Shown: positions 8,791 through 18,521 of the stretch, in pieces
How the letters are laid out: the number at the start of each line of letters is the position of its first letter
Numbering within the stretch: the first letter of the stretch is position 1
Source of the DNA: Nocardioides sp. SYSU D00065
Lineage (GTDB): Bacteria; Actinomycetota; Actinomycetes; Propionibacteriales; Nocardioidaceae
Direction: 5' to 3'
DNA: 64,000 nt
NCBI RefSeq assembly: GCF_017916425.1
Contig: NZ_JAFMSX010000004.1
Span: 186,001-250,000, forward strand
Made by a program: the position numbers and the translations under genes
The notes under the pieces: generated by a model
Seen by the model: the letters and a program-made list of their open reading frames with translations, nothing else
Databases searched by the model: none
What the model was told of the DNA's origin: nothing

Positions 8791-11700
8791 TTCCCCTCCC
8801 GACCGAACGACTTGGCAAGGTCCGCGACCTCACCTAGTTGCTTCGTGACCTCAGCGCGCAAAGTCGCCACGTCGCCGGCGTGGCCACCACCGCGCTCGGA
8901 CTCCCGCTTGGTCTCGTCCATGGCACGCTTTACGAATCCGAGTGCCTGTCCGACACTTTCGAGCTCACGTATCGCGCGCTGGTTTTTCAGTACATCGCCA
9001 AGGTCATCACCGACCGTACCCAGGGACTCCAGATCGGGCGCGGCCGCGAGAGCGTCCACGGCGGAGCGGAAGTCCGCCCAACTACTTGCCTCTGCTGGCC
9101 GGAAGAAGCCGGCGTCTCTGGCCACGACGCCAACCTCTTCGGCAGCCCTCGCGACCTCGGCGGGCGTGTGACCCTCGAGGAGGCTCTCGACGAAGGCTTT
9201 CGCCGCCCGAGCTGAAGCGGCCGTGTCAGCGGAAACTGCACTCATCGCGGACAGCAACTTCTGGGCGCCCTGGGCAAGAACAGGATCAGCCTTCGCGGAC
9301 ACGACTTCACTCAGCGCCGCCTCCGGGACCGCGAGGAAAGACGCGATCGCCGCATCAAGTTCACGAGGGTCGACCAGCTGCGGCTGACCGCTCTCACCCT
9401 GTCGAACCGCTGCGAACTCCCCGACGTACTCGGCGACACGCAAGGTCGAAAGGATCTCCGCAGCGGCCTGGTCCGCAGAAAGCCACGCTTCACTTGGTCG
9501 CGGCCGCTGTTCGCCGACAGCGTTGACCACCGAGGAGGACGTCGCCAACACCGCATGACTACCACCGGCGGCGGCCAGCGCAACGGCACGCAGACCCACA
9601 GCTTGGCGCGCGAGCCGAACGCCTCCGGTGCTTTCGATGAACTGGGTCTTCACGTCTCGAGCCCACTGGTCGAGCCGGCACTCGAGTTCGACCATCAATT
9701 GTCCAGGATCGAAACCCTCGGGCCAAAGCCACTTGGCCCGATGAGGATCAAAGTGACCGTGATCCCGGAACCAACGGGCAGCGGCCATCACGCGCATGTC
9801 GGCGTCGTTGCGACCGAGTTCGATTCGGACAGCGTCTGATGCGGCGGCCACACGGCCACGTGCTCCCTCGATTGCGAACGACGTGACGCCGAACAGCCGA
9901 TCCAGCATCTCCTTGCCCCGGCCACGGTGGACATGGATGAGCGACTCGTCCAACTGAAGGCGATCGACCGTGAGTTCGCGCAAAATGGTTCTGTAGAGGT
10001 TGACGTCGTCCTCCGGCAGGTCGTCCCCGACCTGCCACTGGAACAGTGGAAGCAGCGGGTTCGCGAGTTCCTCCTCCGCGGGTGGCGTAGGAGGAGGCGG
10101 AGGCGGAACGTCGACGGCCGGCCCCGAGGTTCCGAGCTTGAAGGCCTCGGCTATGCCCTTGGCCACCTGCGCCTCGTCACCCCAGATGACCAACGCGCGG
10201 TAGGTGCGTTCTGGGTCGGAGGAGGGGTTCCCGTCGAGAAGCGCCTGCTTCGCCTTACGAACTTGGAAGTCGAACTGCTGGCGTGTGCGGTCGTGGGGGT
10301 AGTCCCCAGCGCCGATGTGCTGATCTGCCTCCATGAGGTTGGTTGAAATGCACTCGTCGAGGACGTCACGCGGCGTCGGCGCTTCCCCTAGCCGAGCGAC
10401 AGCTCGACGCAGCGCTGACGAGTTGTAGGGATACAGTCCGACGCTGCCAAGATCCTCGATCTCAACCGTTCCGAAGGCTGCATGACAGGTATCCCGCACG
10501 CGACAGGGTTGGCCCTCTTCCCGGGTGTCGCAAGCGTTGGACATCCAGGTCGATCCGACTCGATCGCGGGCACCGGCCCGGAGCTTCTGTGTCTCGTCTC
10601 TGCCGACGCGTACCAGGTTCAGGTAGCGGCCGACAAAGCTGGCAGCGTCGCTGAGCGCCGACCCCCCTACCCGGAACTCGTGCTCGACACGAGTTCGCAC
10701 TGTCCGCTCCATACGAGCGTAGGCGCCGTCGGTCACGGCAAAGACCACACGCAGGGGCGCCAAGTCGTCGCCGGGCTGTGTCACAAACTGGTCATACAGT
10801 TCGCCGTCGACGAGGCCGAACTGGGCAAGATCTTCGAAGACAAGTATGAGGTCCTGCCCGGCGGACCGTAGGGCTTTGCGTGACTCGCGAAACAGCGAGT
10901 CCAGAGTCTCACCGCCATCCGTGCGAAGGCCCATCGTTATAGGAAGGGCGTTCCTCAACGCCTCGTCCAGCAACTCGATGGCATCGTCCGGTTCTCGAGA
11001 GATGATCTGCCACAAGTCGGAGAGTTCTCGGCGGCCGGCCAGTGCGGATCGAATTCCCCTCGCCTTCAGTGGAAGGTCATCGCGCGTGAAAATCTGGTCA
11101 CTGTCGTCCCGCCGGGAGGTCTCGTCAAAATAGGACCGGACCAACTGGGCCAGACGTCCATCCGGACGGAGAAGTGCTTCCTTGAAGGCCGGAATCTCGA
11201 GCAGTTCAGCCAGTCCATCGGTCCGGCCGCCTGTCTCGTTGTCCTTCAGACCCAACATGCTGTTGCGGTCCTCACGAGCCTCGGCCTCGGCTTGGGTTTC
11301 ACCGTCGAAGGGAGGGCGGTCCTCGAGTCGCCAATTGAGGGCGATCTTCATTTCGCCGACGAGTCGTTCCTGAAGTTCTCCGGGGCGGACGTTGGAAATC
11401 GCAGCATCCACCCGGCTCATCAGTTCGTCACCCTGGACACCTGGCAGGCCTTCGATGATTCGCCGCAGCAATTCACGAAGCGTCTGAACCGCCCGTGGCA
11501 CGTACAGGACGCGGAATCGCGGATCGTCATCGGGCAGATGTGAGTGCACCCAACGGACCACATGGCTCTTGCCGCTGCCTGAGCCGCCCGTGACGGCAAC
11601 CAGTGTGTTGCGTTCCAGGTCACCGACGCGGCTCGTGAGCGCGTCGAGGACTTGGGCCTCGCCCGCGAGCGCCGAGCCAATCTCGGCCCCCTTCGGGTGG

Positions 11701-11837
11701 TCGAGTTCAACCGGAGTGTGGGCGGCGAGGAAGACCGCGTCGGCATCGCTCGCGAGCGCGCCGATATCGGAGAAGACAGTGCGTGCGACGCCTTCGGCGG
11801 ACCAGCAACGGAATCCCTCAAACGACGCGTCAGACAT
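8787..11837 (-). CDS. dpdH: DpdH, P-loop ATPase of the Dpd cluster
   Basis: A 1016-residue protein with a Walker A motif GSGSGKS at about 85-91 and a likely Walker B ending LVFEDLAQ near residue 340, consistent with an AAA/STAND-like ATPase. Cysteines around residues 440-455 (DTREEGQPCRVRDTC) may bind metal. The long C-terminal half is helical. I chose ATG 11837 because GAGGGG lies five bases upstream; a GTG six bases further up has no spacing for a ribosome binding site. It overlaps dpdG by 8 bp and dpdI by 4 bp. The ATPase and size match DpdH, which with DpdG and DpdI forms the least understood part of the system. Confidence 0.75.
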   Translation of the reverse strand: MSDASFEGFRCWSAEGVARTVFSDIGALASDADAVFLAAHTPVELDHPKGAEIGSALAGEAQVLDALTSRVGDLERNTLVAVTGGSGSGKSHVVRWVHSHLPDDDPRFRVLYVPRAVQTLRELLRRIIEGLPGVQGDELMSRVDAAISNVRPGELQERLVGEMKIALNWRLEDRPPFDGETQAEAEAREDRNSMLGLKDNETGGRTDGLAELLEIPAFKEALLRPDGRLAQLVRSYFDETSRRDDSDQIFTRDDLPLKARGIRSALAGRRELSDLWQIISREPDDAIELLDEALRNALPITMGLRTDGGETLDSLFRESRKALRSAGQDLILVFEDLAQFGLVDGELYDQFVTQPGDDLAPLRVVFAVTDGAYARMERTVRTRVEHEFRVGGSALSDAASFVGRYLNLVRVGRDETQKLRAGARDRVGSTWMSNACDTREEGQPCRVRDTCHAAFGTVEIEDLGSVGLYPYNSSALRRAVARLGEAPTPRDVLDECISTNLMEADQHIGAGDYPHDRTRQQFDFQVRKAKQALLDGNPSSDPERTYRALVIWGDEAQVAKGIAEAFKLGTSGPAVDVPPPPPPTPPAEEELANPLLPLFQWQVGDDLPEDDVNLYRTILRELTVDRLQLDESLIHVHRGRGKEMLDRLFGVTSFAIEGARGRVAAASDAVRIELGRNDADMRVMAAARWFRDHGHFDPHRAKWLWPEGFDPGQLMVELECRLDQWARDVKTQFIESTGGVRLARQAVGLRAVALAAAGGSHAVLATSSSVVNAVGEQRPRPSEAWLSADQAAAEILSTLRVAEYVGEFAAVRQGESGQPQLVDPRELDAAIASFLAVPEAALSEVVSAKADPVLAQGAQKLLSAMSAVSADTAASARAAKAFVESLLEGHTPAEVARAAEEVGVVARDAGFFRPAEASSWADFRSAVDALAAAPDLESLGTVGDDLGDVLKNQRAIRELESVGQALGFVKRAMDETKRESERGGGHAGDVATLRAEVTKQLGEVADLAKSFGREGK

Positions 11838-12711
11838 CTGCACCCCTCAGAACTGTGATACAGCCAATCTGCCTTGCGGACGAAGCCAGCCCGACCGTCA
11901 CGACGTCAGAGGCGTCGTCAGAAGCCTCAAGTTTGAGAGCGCCCAGGCTCTCCAACTTGCGAAGACCCAACATCAGTCCGGGCGGCAATTCTGACCAATC
12001 AGGCCCGCCTGTCGGCAGCGCGGACAGGAGCGTTGCCGAGCCGAGGATCGGCAAGCGGTCCTGCAGACGACTCAGCCACTCCTTTGCGCTGCCGTACGCC
12101 GGCATCGACGTCAACTGGTCTGCGATCGCAGTCGTGGCATCAGGAATCAGCACCTTGGCGCTACCAGTATCCGCACGCCTCGCGAGTCCGAGCGCAACGG
12201 CCCACCGCTGAAACGGTCGCCACTGCTCGCTACGGTCGACGGCACCAAGCGTGCCAGACCGGACGAGTGGCTCAGTCGGCGCGTTCCACGTCGTTGGGAT
12301 CGGCTTGAGCGGATCCTGTTGAAGGAACCACGTCAGCGCGACAACAAGGTCGGGACTCTTCCGCCCCAACTCGACTTCCTCCACTCCGTGCGCAGCGATG
12401 CGTCGCAGGAGTTCCCCCCGGAACGTTGACCATCGATCACCATCGCCAGCGACGACGCCACAAAGGTCGGGGGTCAGTCGCCACCTCCCGGACGCTTGGT
12501 CACGCTCGAGGATCCGCACTCCCTGTCCGACGGCCAGCGAAGCAGACAGCACCGGGCCCGAGTCGTCAGATCCAGCCCCTCGCGGCTTGAGCATCTGGAG
12601 GGATTCCCTCAGCGACTCCTCTGTGCGTCCCTCAGGGAAGTCACTTAGGTATCGGGCGATGACGAAGAGGCCCAAGGCGCTCGCCGTCGCATGTCCGCGG
12701 AAGAAGTCCAT
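11830..12711 (-). CDS. dpdG: DpdG-like protein of the Dpd cluster
   Basis: A 293-residue protein beginning one base after the dpdF stop. The N-terminus (MDFFRGHATASALGLFVIA) and a repeated winged-helix-like pattern (about 10-90 and 225-280) suggest DNA- or protein-binding domains, but I see no catalytic residues. It is translationally coupled to dpdH, which starts inside its last codons, so the two probably act as a pair. Assignment to DpdG rests on its place between the RecQ-like dpdF and the ATPase gene dpdH, and on its length. It is soluble with no signal peptide. Confidence 0.66.
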   Translation of the reverse strand: MDFFRGHATASALGLFVIARYLSDFPEGRTEESLRESLQMLKPRGAGSDDSGPVLSASLAVGQGVRILERDQASGRWRLTPDLCGVVAGDGDRWSTFRGELLRRIAAHGVEEVELGRKSPDLVVALTWFLQQDPLKPIPTTWNAPTEPLVRSGTLGAVDRSEQWRPFQRWAVALGLARRADTGSAKVLIPDATTAIADQLTSMPAYGSAKEWLSRLQDRLPILGSATLLSALPTGGPDWSELPPGLMLGLRKLESLGALKLEASDDASDVVTVGLASSARQIGCITVLRGADV

Positions 12712-12712
12712 C

Positions 12713-15238
12713 TCAACTCCTGGGCAGTAGTTCGAGCGCCGTCGCAGCGGGGAGGGAAGGAATGTCCTTCCCTACCGAACGGCCGCCTATCTTCTGCGCC
12801 TCGGGCATGAGCAGTATGTCAACAAGAACTCTGCCGCACTGGTCCTTGCGCACGGCCTCCCGTCGAGCGAGCCATCGACGCGATACGTGTTGCCCAGGCG
12901 CGAAGTAAGAGAAGCTCGAGATTGGGGACAGGTCTACTGGCGACAGTGGCAACGCGTCTGTGAACACCTCGGCGGATGATCGCCTCCCGGCGGACGACGA
13001 CAGCCCGGCAACGTGGCCAACGCCAAGTTGCATCAGGCCTGCGGCCAAGCTCGCAACGACGGCGTCATCCTCGTCCTCATAGGTGAGCACCGCGCATCCG
13101 TTCTGTCCGCGGCAGGAAGCGGCGAACCTCTCCAGTTCACTAAGGTCTGGCGTTTCCACGGCCCAGGCCTGCACCGGCGCGGGTGCCGGGTCGTCGAACA
13201 CTGGGAGACCTAGGTAACGGCACGCCGGGCATCGTCCGCAGTCGCCAATAGGTTGCATGAACTCCAACCGACTTCCCCATTGGCGTACGAGTTCCTCGCT
13301 GGGCGCGTAGGCCTCCGAGATCCCACGGCATGCACCCAACTTCAGGCGCGACACGTCGCGGATGCGAGCCAAAGAATCGGCCGAGTGAGACATCTCGTCC
13401 AGTTGCCACGGACGCCAAACGTCGTCCCAGAACGCTGGCGTGCCGAGCCGCGCCGCAATGCGACTTACGGCCGTCCAGTCGGATATCTCGACGTCTTCCT
13501 TGTTGACCAGCTCGCGGATGTCCTCGACATCAAACTGTTCACGTTTCAGTTCGCCCAACTCGATTAGCCCCTGAACAACCTGAGCGTTCCAGCGGCGGTT
13601 GAAATCGCCCCTGCCCACAGAGCCACGGGCGCCTTCGAGGTCAAGGAATGTACGCCCGTTGAGATCCTTTCGATGATTCCAGAGATCCTCCCAACGCTTC
13701 CTGGCGGTCTCAGGAGACAGAACCTTGACGCCGAGGCTGTCTGCCTCGGCGTCATCCCCAGGAGCAGCCAACAGGTAGGCCGCACACGCGAATCCATCGC
13801 GGCCGCCTCGACCCAACTCCTGGTACCAACGATCGACCGTCTCCGGCAGGCAAGCATGCACGACTGCGCGAATGTGCGGGTAGTCGATGCCAAGGCCGAA
13901 AGCTGACGTGGCGACAACAAGGTCGATACCACCTGCCGTCCCGGGGTTGGCACGAATGCCCTGCAGAATCTGGGCCCGCTCCGCGGCCGAACTTCGCCCG
14001 GTCACGACGGCCACTCGCCCGTATCCCTCGTCACGGAGTCGATTTGCCCATTGCTCGGCTGCGTCGGGCTTGGTCACATAGAGGACCGCTGGGCGTGCGC
14101 AGTGGGCGAGGGTGTCGAGCACCCGGTCGACACGCTCGTCAGGACCCGCCGCATGCGAAATCCAGATGTCAGGCTCGCCGCGCAACGCATTCGCCACCAC
14201 GGGACTACACGCCTCGGTGCCGCCGAATAGATTGATGAGGTCGGTCATCTCGGCGTTTCCGAGCGTCGCGCTGAGAAGCAGGGTCACGACTCTCTGGTGA
14301 CCTCGCCGCTCGGCGAGATTCATGAGGTCGCGTCGAAGGTCGGCGAGCGTTCTGAACTCCGGCCGGAAGAACCGTCCCCATTGGGTAACAAGGTGGGCTT
14401 CGTCAATAACAAACCCTTGCAGGCGTCCGATCGCGGCGGCGTCCTGCAGGGTCTGTCGAAGAGCGCGGGTCATCGATTCGGGTGAGGTCACCAGAAGAGG
14501 TTGCTGCCCGTTAGCGATCCTGGTCTTGATGGCCTGCCGAGTCATCTCGTCTGTGCTCGCAGTCCACGCGAAGTGCAGCGACTCGGGCTTCACGCGTCTG
14601 TTGCGGCGCGCAAAGTGATCCCGAAACCGACGTTCGAAGTCGTAGGCGAGCGCAACCGTCGGAACAACGATAACGGTGAGACCTGTCTTGGCCCTGTCCG
14701 ACAAACACAGCGCGATCTCTGTCTTTCCTGACCCCGTCGGCAGCATCGCGATCACCGTCGACCCCTGCGGCGCGGACACTACTGCTCGGCACGCCGCGCG
14801 CTGCCCTGGGGTGCGGTAGGTGTCAAAGTCGGTGCTCGCCTTGAAGAACGGATCGGCCTGCAGAGGTTCGGTGTGGAAGCGATCGCCCTCTGCGGTGCCG
14901 GCCAGGGCTGCTGCGTCCGGCGTGCCGCCGTCTGGCTCGAGCCAGTCAGGTGTCCAAGGAGTCGCTGCCCACATGCCATCCGGGCGACGACGAATCCCAA
15001 CGAGTTCCGCGGTCGTCGTCAGTGTGCCCGTGAACTCGTCGCACAGTTCGATCGGCACCTCGCGTGAGTCCCGCAGTGACCACCGGCGCAGGAGTTGACG
15101 CAAAAGCACGGCGCAATCGAGTTCCGTCGCGCCTGGGTCACTGAGGCAGTTGACGATCCGCGAATGAAGATCGTCGCTAACCGCAGGCACCTCCTCGCCG
15201 GTCCGCAGGTACTCGATCAACCTCTGTTCTTCGCCCAT
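12713..15238 (-). CDS. dpdF: DpdF, RecQ-like DNA helicase
   Basis: An 841-residue superfamily 2 helicase of the RecQ type: motif I PTGSGKT at about 167-173, IDEAHLVTQWG (motif II), LLLSATL (motif III), then GLGIDYPHIRAVVH and Q-ELGRGGRDG (motifs V and VI). A CGRC-x2-C segment near residue 670 resembles half of the RecQ zinc site. About 140 extra residues precede the helicase core. The start ATG 15238 overlaps the dpdE stop (TGATG). In Dpd clusters this RecQ-like enzyme is DpdF, part of the restriction machinery; unwinding DNA for scanning or degradation is inferred from its family. Confidence 0.85.
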   Translation of the reverse strand: MGEEQRLIEYLRTGEEVPAVSDDLHSRIVNCLSDPGATELDCAVLLRQLLRRWSLRDSREVPIELCDEFTGTLTTTAELVGIRRRPDGMWAATPWTPDWLEPDGGTPDAAALAGTAEGDRFHTEPLQADPFFKASTDFDTYRTPGQRAACRAVVSAPQGSTVIAMLPTGSGKTEIALCLSDRAKTGLTVIVVPTVALAYDFERRFRDHFARRNRRVKPESLHFAWTASTDEMTRQAIKTRIANGQQPLLVTSPESMTRALRQTLQDAAAIGRLQGFVIDEAHLVTQWGRFFRPEFRTLADLRRDLMNLAERRGHQRVVTLLLSATLGNAEMTDLINLFGGTEACSPVVANALRGEPDIWISHAAGPDERVDRVLDTLAHCARPAVLYVTKPDAAEQWANRLRDEGYGRVAVVTGRSSAAERAQILQGIRANPGTAGGIDLVVATSAFGLGIDYPHIRAVVHACLPETVDRWYQELGRGGRDGFACAAYLLAAPGDDAEADSLGVKVLSPETARKRWEDLWNHRKDLNGRTFLDLEGARGSVGRGDFNRRWNAQVVQGLIELGELKREQFDVEDIRELVNKEDVEISDWTAVSRIAARLGTPAFWDDVWRPWQLDEMSHSADSLARIRDVSRLKLGACRGISEAYAPSEELVRQWGSRLEFMQPIGDCGRCPACRYLGLPVFDDPAPAPVQAWAVETPDLSELERFAASCRGQNGCAVLTYEDEDDAVVASLAAGLMQLGVGHVAGLSSSAGRRSSAEVFTDALPLSPVDLSPISSFSYFAPGQHVSRRWLARREAVRKDQCGRVLVDILLMPEAQKIGGRSVGKDIPSLPAATALELLPRS

Positions 15239-18200
15239 CAGAAGTTGTCCTCCGGCCAGAGGACGCACGCCCCACTGGCGACCATGCGGATTGACGGGTT
15301 CTCAATGCCGCAAGCAAGGGCCCCGGCCGCCGTACGCTCAATGCTGAGTTCCTCATATGCAGCCTTACGCTCAGCCCCACTTGGAAGCCGCAACGCTCGC
15401 GCCTCAAGAATGGCCATGCGGCGTCCCGTCTCCTGCTCAGCAGATTCGAGAGCCTTTTGCACGGCCGTCGCGAGGCGGTCGGATCCGCGGACCTCCCCCC
15501 AGGCGACACCCGCACTCTCGCGACACAGTTGGGTCCACGTCGGCAGTTCTTCAAGCACTGGTGCCCAGATCTTCCCTCGCAGTACCTCGTCGCGCCGAGC
15601 GTCGTACGGAAGATCCAACACTGAGTCCTGAAGCGATTGCGGCGCCAAACCGGAGGCGTCACTCCATACCTGGATGCGCAGTGGCTGAAGGTGAGACTCC
15701 CCGCGGCGGGTGAGCCTTCGGCGCGCGGCGGCGTCAACCGGTGCGAAGTCGCCCGCGTCGAATTCGACGAGAAACTCGCAGTGAAGCCAAAGGGCCGGGG
15801 CGGCGAGACCTGGCACCGGCCGGACGATGGCAGACGCGCGGCCGCGCTCGTCGGACACTAGGTAGTCTTGGAGCCAATCAACGAGGGGGTCGCCGATTCG
15901 AAACGGTGAGACGCCCGAATGCTCGAGAGCGGCATCGCGGTCCAACGCCTTCGGCTTCAGCAGCCTTTCTAGCTCAGCGGACTCGTAATTCGACAAGCCA
16001 ATTGAACGCCCACCGCCGAAGCGGAGCACTCCGCCGGATGACTCCGTCGGACGAAGCGCTAGCGAACCCGTCCCGCTCGTTAGTCGTCGGAGGGCCGACC
16101 GCAGACCGTGGAGGTCACGCTCGTAGTCGAGGAGGTCCCCGAAGGGTTCGTCTGCGAAGACCGTCGCTGCCTCGACCGACTCCAACTCCTCGAGCAGGTC
16201 GATGTTGTCCCGCTCATCCTCCAGTTCATCGCGCAGGTCGGCAACGTCAACCCGGAGCGCATCGCTGCCCAACTTGAGCAGGTTCTCGAGCACATCGCCC
16301 AGGACGCGCGACAGGAGTCGTTGCACCGTCGAGACCGAACTGTCGAGTACACCCACTCCACTACTCAGAAGGTCGATGTGAGCTGAAACCCACTCACTTG
16401 AAGGTTCGGTCAGTACGACGATCTCGGCGGGTTCGGGGCGCACGGCGTACCGGTCGAGCCGTCCGATGCGCTGATCGAGGCGGTTGACGTCGAGCGGCAG
16501 ATCGAGATTGATGAGGACTTCGGCTTCCTGAAGGTTCCGTCCTTCCTCCATTGTGGTGTCGGCAAGCAGCAAGCCGCCGCCGTAGTCGCCAAGGAAGTCA
16601 GTGACGGCCTCGTCGCGCTCCTCGGGAGACATGGATCGATAATGGTGGTGGATCTCGGCGTCGTAGTCGTTCGTGAACACCTCATCGAACTGGTCGAGCA
16701 AGTGCGGAAAACTCGAGGCCACGATGACTCGTTGACCGGCATTGACTCGCTCCCAAGCGATGTCAACGGCGACGCGGGTGCGTTGCCCCAACCCGGCCAT
16801 CTCGAGGCGGGCCGCGGTCATTTCAAAGAGCGCTCTGTCATCGGGCGATTGGGGGCGGCGCAAGTAGTCGCGCAGCGCGCTGGGGCCTGCCAACCCATGG
16901 AGCACTGCCATCGCGAACATAGCGCCAGCGCCCGAATCACTCAGGCGTAGGCGGTAGGTCTCCAAGAACTCGTCGACAACCTGGCGGGCTGGGTCGTCGA
17001 CCTCGACAAAGGTTGGCACCCGGCCGGCGACAGCGTAGGCATCGGTAAGTTCGCTGGTGCGGCGGTGCCGGATCATGCGCCGGCTAATCCGGTAGATCTC
17101 GCGGACGTAGTCCGCCAACTCACCCCACACCGGAGCTTGCGGGTCGTCCGAGGCGCGGCAGGCAGCAGTCAGCCTCTGAACGTTTTCATCGTCCGGAAAG
17201 TCGGTCTCGACGCTGCCAAGCACCATCGTTTTCTGGCGAAGACTCGCCCTGCGTGTGGCCAGCACCTGAACGTCTCCCGCGCTGCGCTCGCGTTCGTCGA
17301 GCCTTGCGCGGAACGAATTGGTGGAGGTGCCAGCAAATGCCACCGGGTCGACCAATGCCAGCAGTCGCCTGAAGGTTTCGGCGTCGCCACGCATCGGCGT
17401 GGCGGACAACGCCAGAAGCCCGTCGACCTGCTGCAACTCCTTCTCCAGCGTTGAGCCCACGGCGACGTGCCTGAAGATGTGGTGGGCCTCGTCTAGCACT
17501 ACTAGGTCGTAGTCGGTTAGGCCGCCCCGACTACGGATCGCGACGGCCTGGATGGAGCCGTGCGGCACGACGGTAAGTTGCGGCCCGTGGAGCGCCTCCC
17601 CCAGCCCAAGGCGATCCCTCAATTCCGAGATCCATTGGCCCTGCAGCGTGTCTGGGCAGAGAACTAGGACGCGCGCATGCGGGTCGTCAATGAGCAATTG
17701 GCGAATGACGATTCCGGCTTCGATTGTCTTGCCGAGTCCCACCTCGTCCGCCAGCAAGTAGCGCATGACCGGATCGGCGAGGATCCTCGCGGCCGTGTCG
17801 ACCTGATGCTGGAAGAGGTGAATCGGAGCTGAGATCGCGGCCGTGAGACCGCGCGCAACGCGCCGCTGCTGCACCAACTCGGACAGCAAAGCCGATCGGG
17901 CGTCGTAGAACTGCGGCGTCTCCGCGAGGCCGTGGGCGATCGCTTCCGCGGGATTGTGCAGCGGCTGCGCCCAACGAATAGTGAACTGGTCTTGGTAGAG
18001 GAGCAGGCTCTGGGCGTGGCCGACCAACGAGACGTGATAGCGGCCGGCCGATGCGGCCGCGTCGATGACGCCGGCATGCCAGCCGTACGGCTTACCGCGC
18101 ACCCACACACGGGTGCCGACCGGGATTGGCTTGTCGATGACGTGATCACGCGCAACGCGGATCTCGTGCTCAGCAACCTCAGGAACATCGACGAAGGCCA

Positions 18201-18318
18201 GGACCAACTGGCCGTCACTCACACCCTTGCAGTAGCCCAGCCCCAACTCCGGTCGAGACGTGGCGCGCAGCCATCTGCCGACGAAGTGGGAAGCAGGCAT
18301 CATTGGCCCGCCACTCAT
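15238..18318 (-). CDS. dpdE: DpdE, SNF2/RapA-like DNA translocase
   Basis: A 1026-residue Swi2/Snf2-type ATPase. The N-terminal ~150 residues resemble the beta-rich entry domain of RapA-like proteins; DEVGLGKT is at about 191-198, LDEAHHI (motif II), LALSATPMRG (motif III), and NLDLPLDVNRLDQRIGRLDR carries motifs V-VI. SNF2 proteins move along double-stranded DNA without unwinding it. The first gene of the operon, with AGGGG eight bases before ATG 18318. In Dpd systems DpdE is the SNF2-like restriction factor. The 200 bp upstream should hold the operon promoter, but I cannot place it with confidence. Confidence 0.86.
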   Translation of the reverse strand: MSGGPMMPASHFVGRWLRATSRPELGLGYCKGVSDGQLVLAFVDVPEVAEHEIRVARDHVIDKPIPVGTRVWVRGKPYGWHAGVIDAAASAGRYHVSLVGHAQSLLLYQDQFTIRWAQPLHNPAEAIAHGLAETPQFYDARSALLSELVQQRRVARGLTAAISAPIHLFQHQVDTAARILADPVMRYLLADEVGLGKTIEAGIVIRQLLIDDPHARVLVLCPDTLQGQWISELRDRLGLGEALHGPQLTVVPHGSIQAVAIRSRGGLTDYDLVVLDEAHHIFRHVAVGSTLEKELQQVDGLLALSATPMRGDAETFRRLLALVDPVAFAGTSTNSFRARLDERERSAGDVQVLATRRASLRQKTMVLGSVETDFPDDENVQRLTAACRASDDPQAPVWGELADYVREIYRISRRMIRHRRTSELTDAYAVAGRVPTFVEVDDPARQVVDEFLETYRLRLSDSGAGAMFAMAVLHGLAGPSALRDYLRRPQSPDDRALFEMTAARLEMAGLGQRTRVAVDIAWERVNAGQRVIVASSFPHLLDQFDEVFTNDYDAEIHHHYRSMSPEERDEAVTDFLGDYGGGLLLADTTMEEGRNLQEAEVLINLDLPLDVNRLDQRIGRLDRYAVRPEPAEIVVLTEPSSEWVSAHIDLLSSGVGVLDSSVSTVQRLLSRVLGDVLENLLKLGSDALRVDVADLRDELEDERDNIDLLEELESVEAATVFADEPFGDLLDYERDLHGLRSALRRLTSGTGSLALRPTESSGGVLRFGGGRSIGLSNYESAELERLLKPKALDRDAALEHSGVSPFRIGDPLVDWLQDYLVSDERGRASAIVRPVPGLAAPALWLHCEFLVEFDAGDFAPVDAAARRRLTRRGESHLQPLRIQVWSDASGLAPQSLQDSVLDLPYDARRDEVLRGKIWAPVLEELPTWTQLCRESAGVAWGEVRGSDRLATAVQKALESAEQETGRRMAILEARALRLPSGAERKAAYEELSIERTAAGALACGIENPSIRMVASGACVLWPEDNF

Positions 18319-18493
18319 TCGTTCGACCCCTGCGAGACTCCTCTAGTGCGGGCATCCCAGGCATCACAAGTTGTCCCCCGACCCATGCCAGTAGGTTAAC
18401 GATCTGGGCCGACACTTGGTGGACTTTGACTCCATGACCCGTGGTCGATGCCTGCCCGCGCGCTCCGGACCTGAGGGATCAGTGCTCAGGATC

Positions 18494-18521
18494 TAGCTGT
18501 GATGCCCAGGCATGACAGCTA
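18494..18521. repeat. 28-bp imperfect palindrome overlapping a gene end
   Basis: Arms AGCTGTGATGCC (18495-18506) and GGCATGACAGCT (18509-18520) pair with one mismatch. The TAG stop of the small membrane protein lies inside the right arm. There is no T-run, so it is a poor classical terminator; it could be a transcript end, a protein-binding palindrome or part of a recombination site at the island edge. A related GGCATCACA-containing stretch lies at 18351-18370 upstream of dpdE. The 18319-18518 interval otherwise holds no gene. Confidence 0.55.

Noticed and set aside
1..18318. DISARM, BREX or Dnd/Ssp phosphorothioation as the identity of the left cluster
   Set aside because: No methylase, PglZ, DndC/D or SspB-E-like protein is seen, and the combination of SNF2, RecQ, DEAD/DEAH, PLD and DGQHR proteins in this order fits Dpd better.
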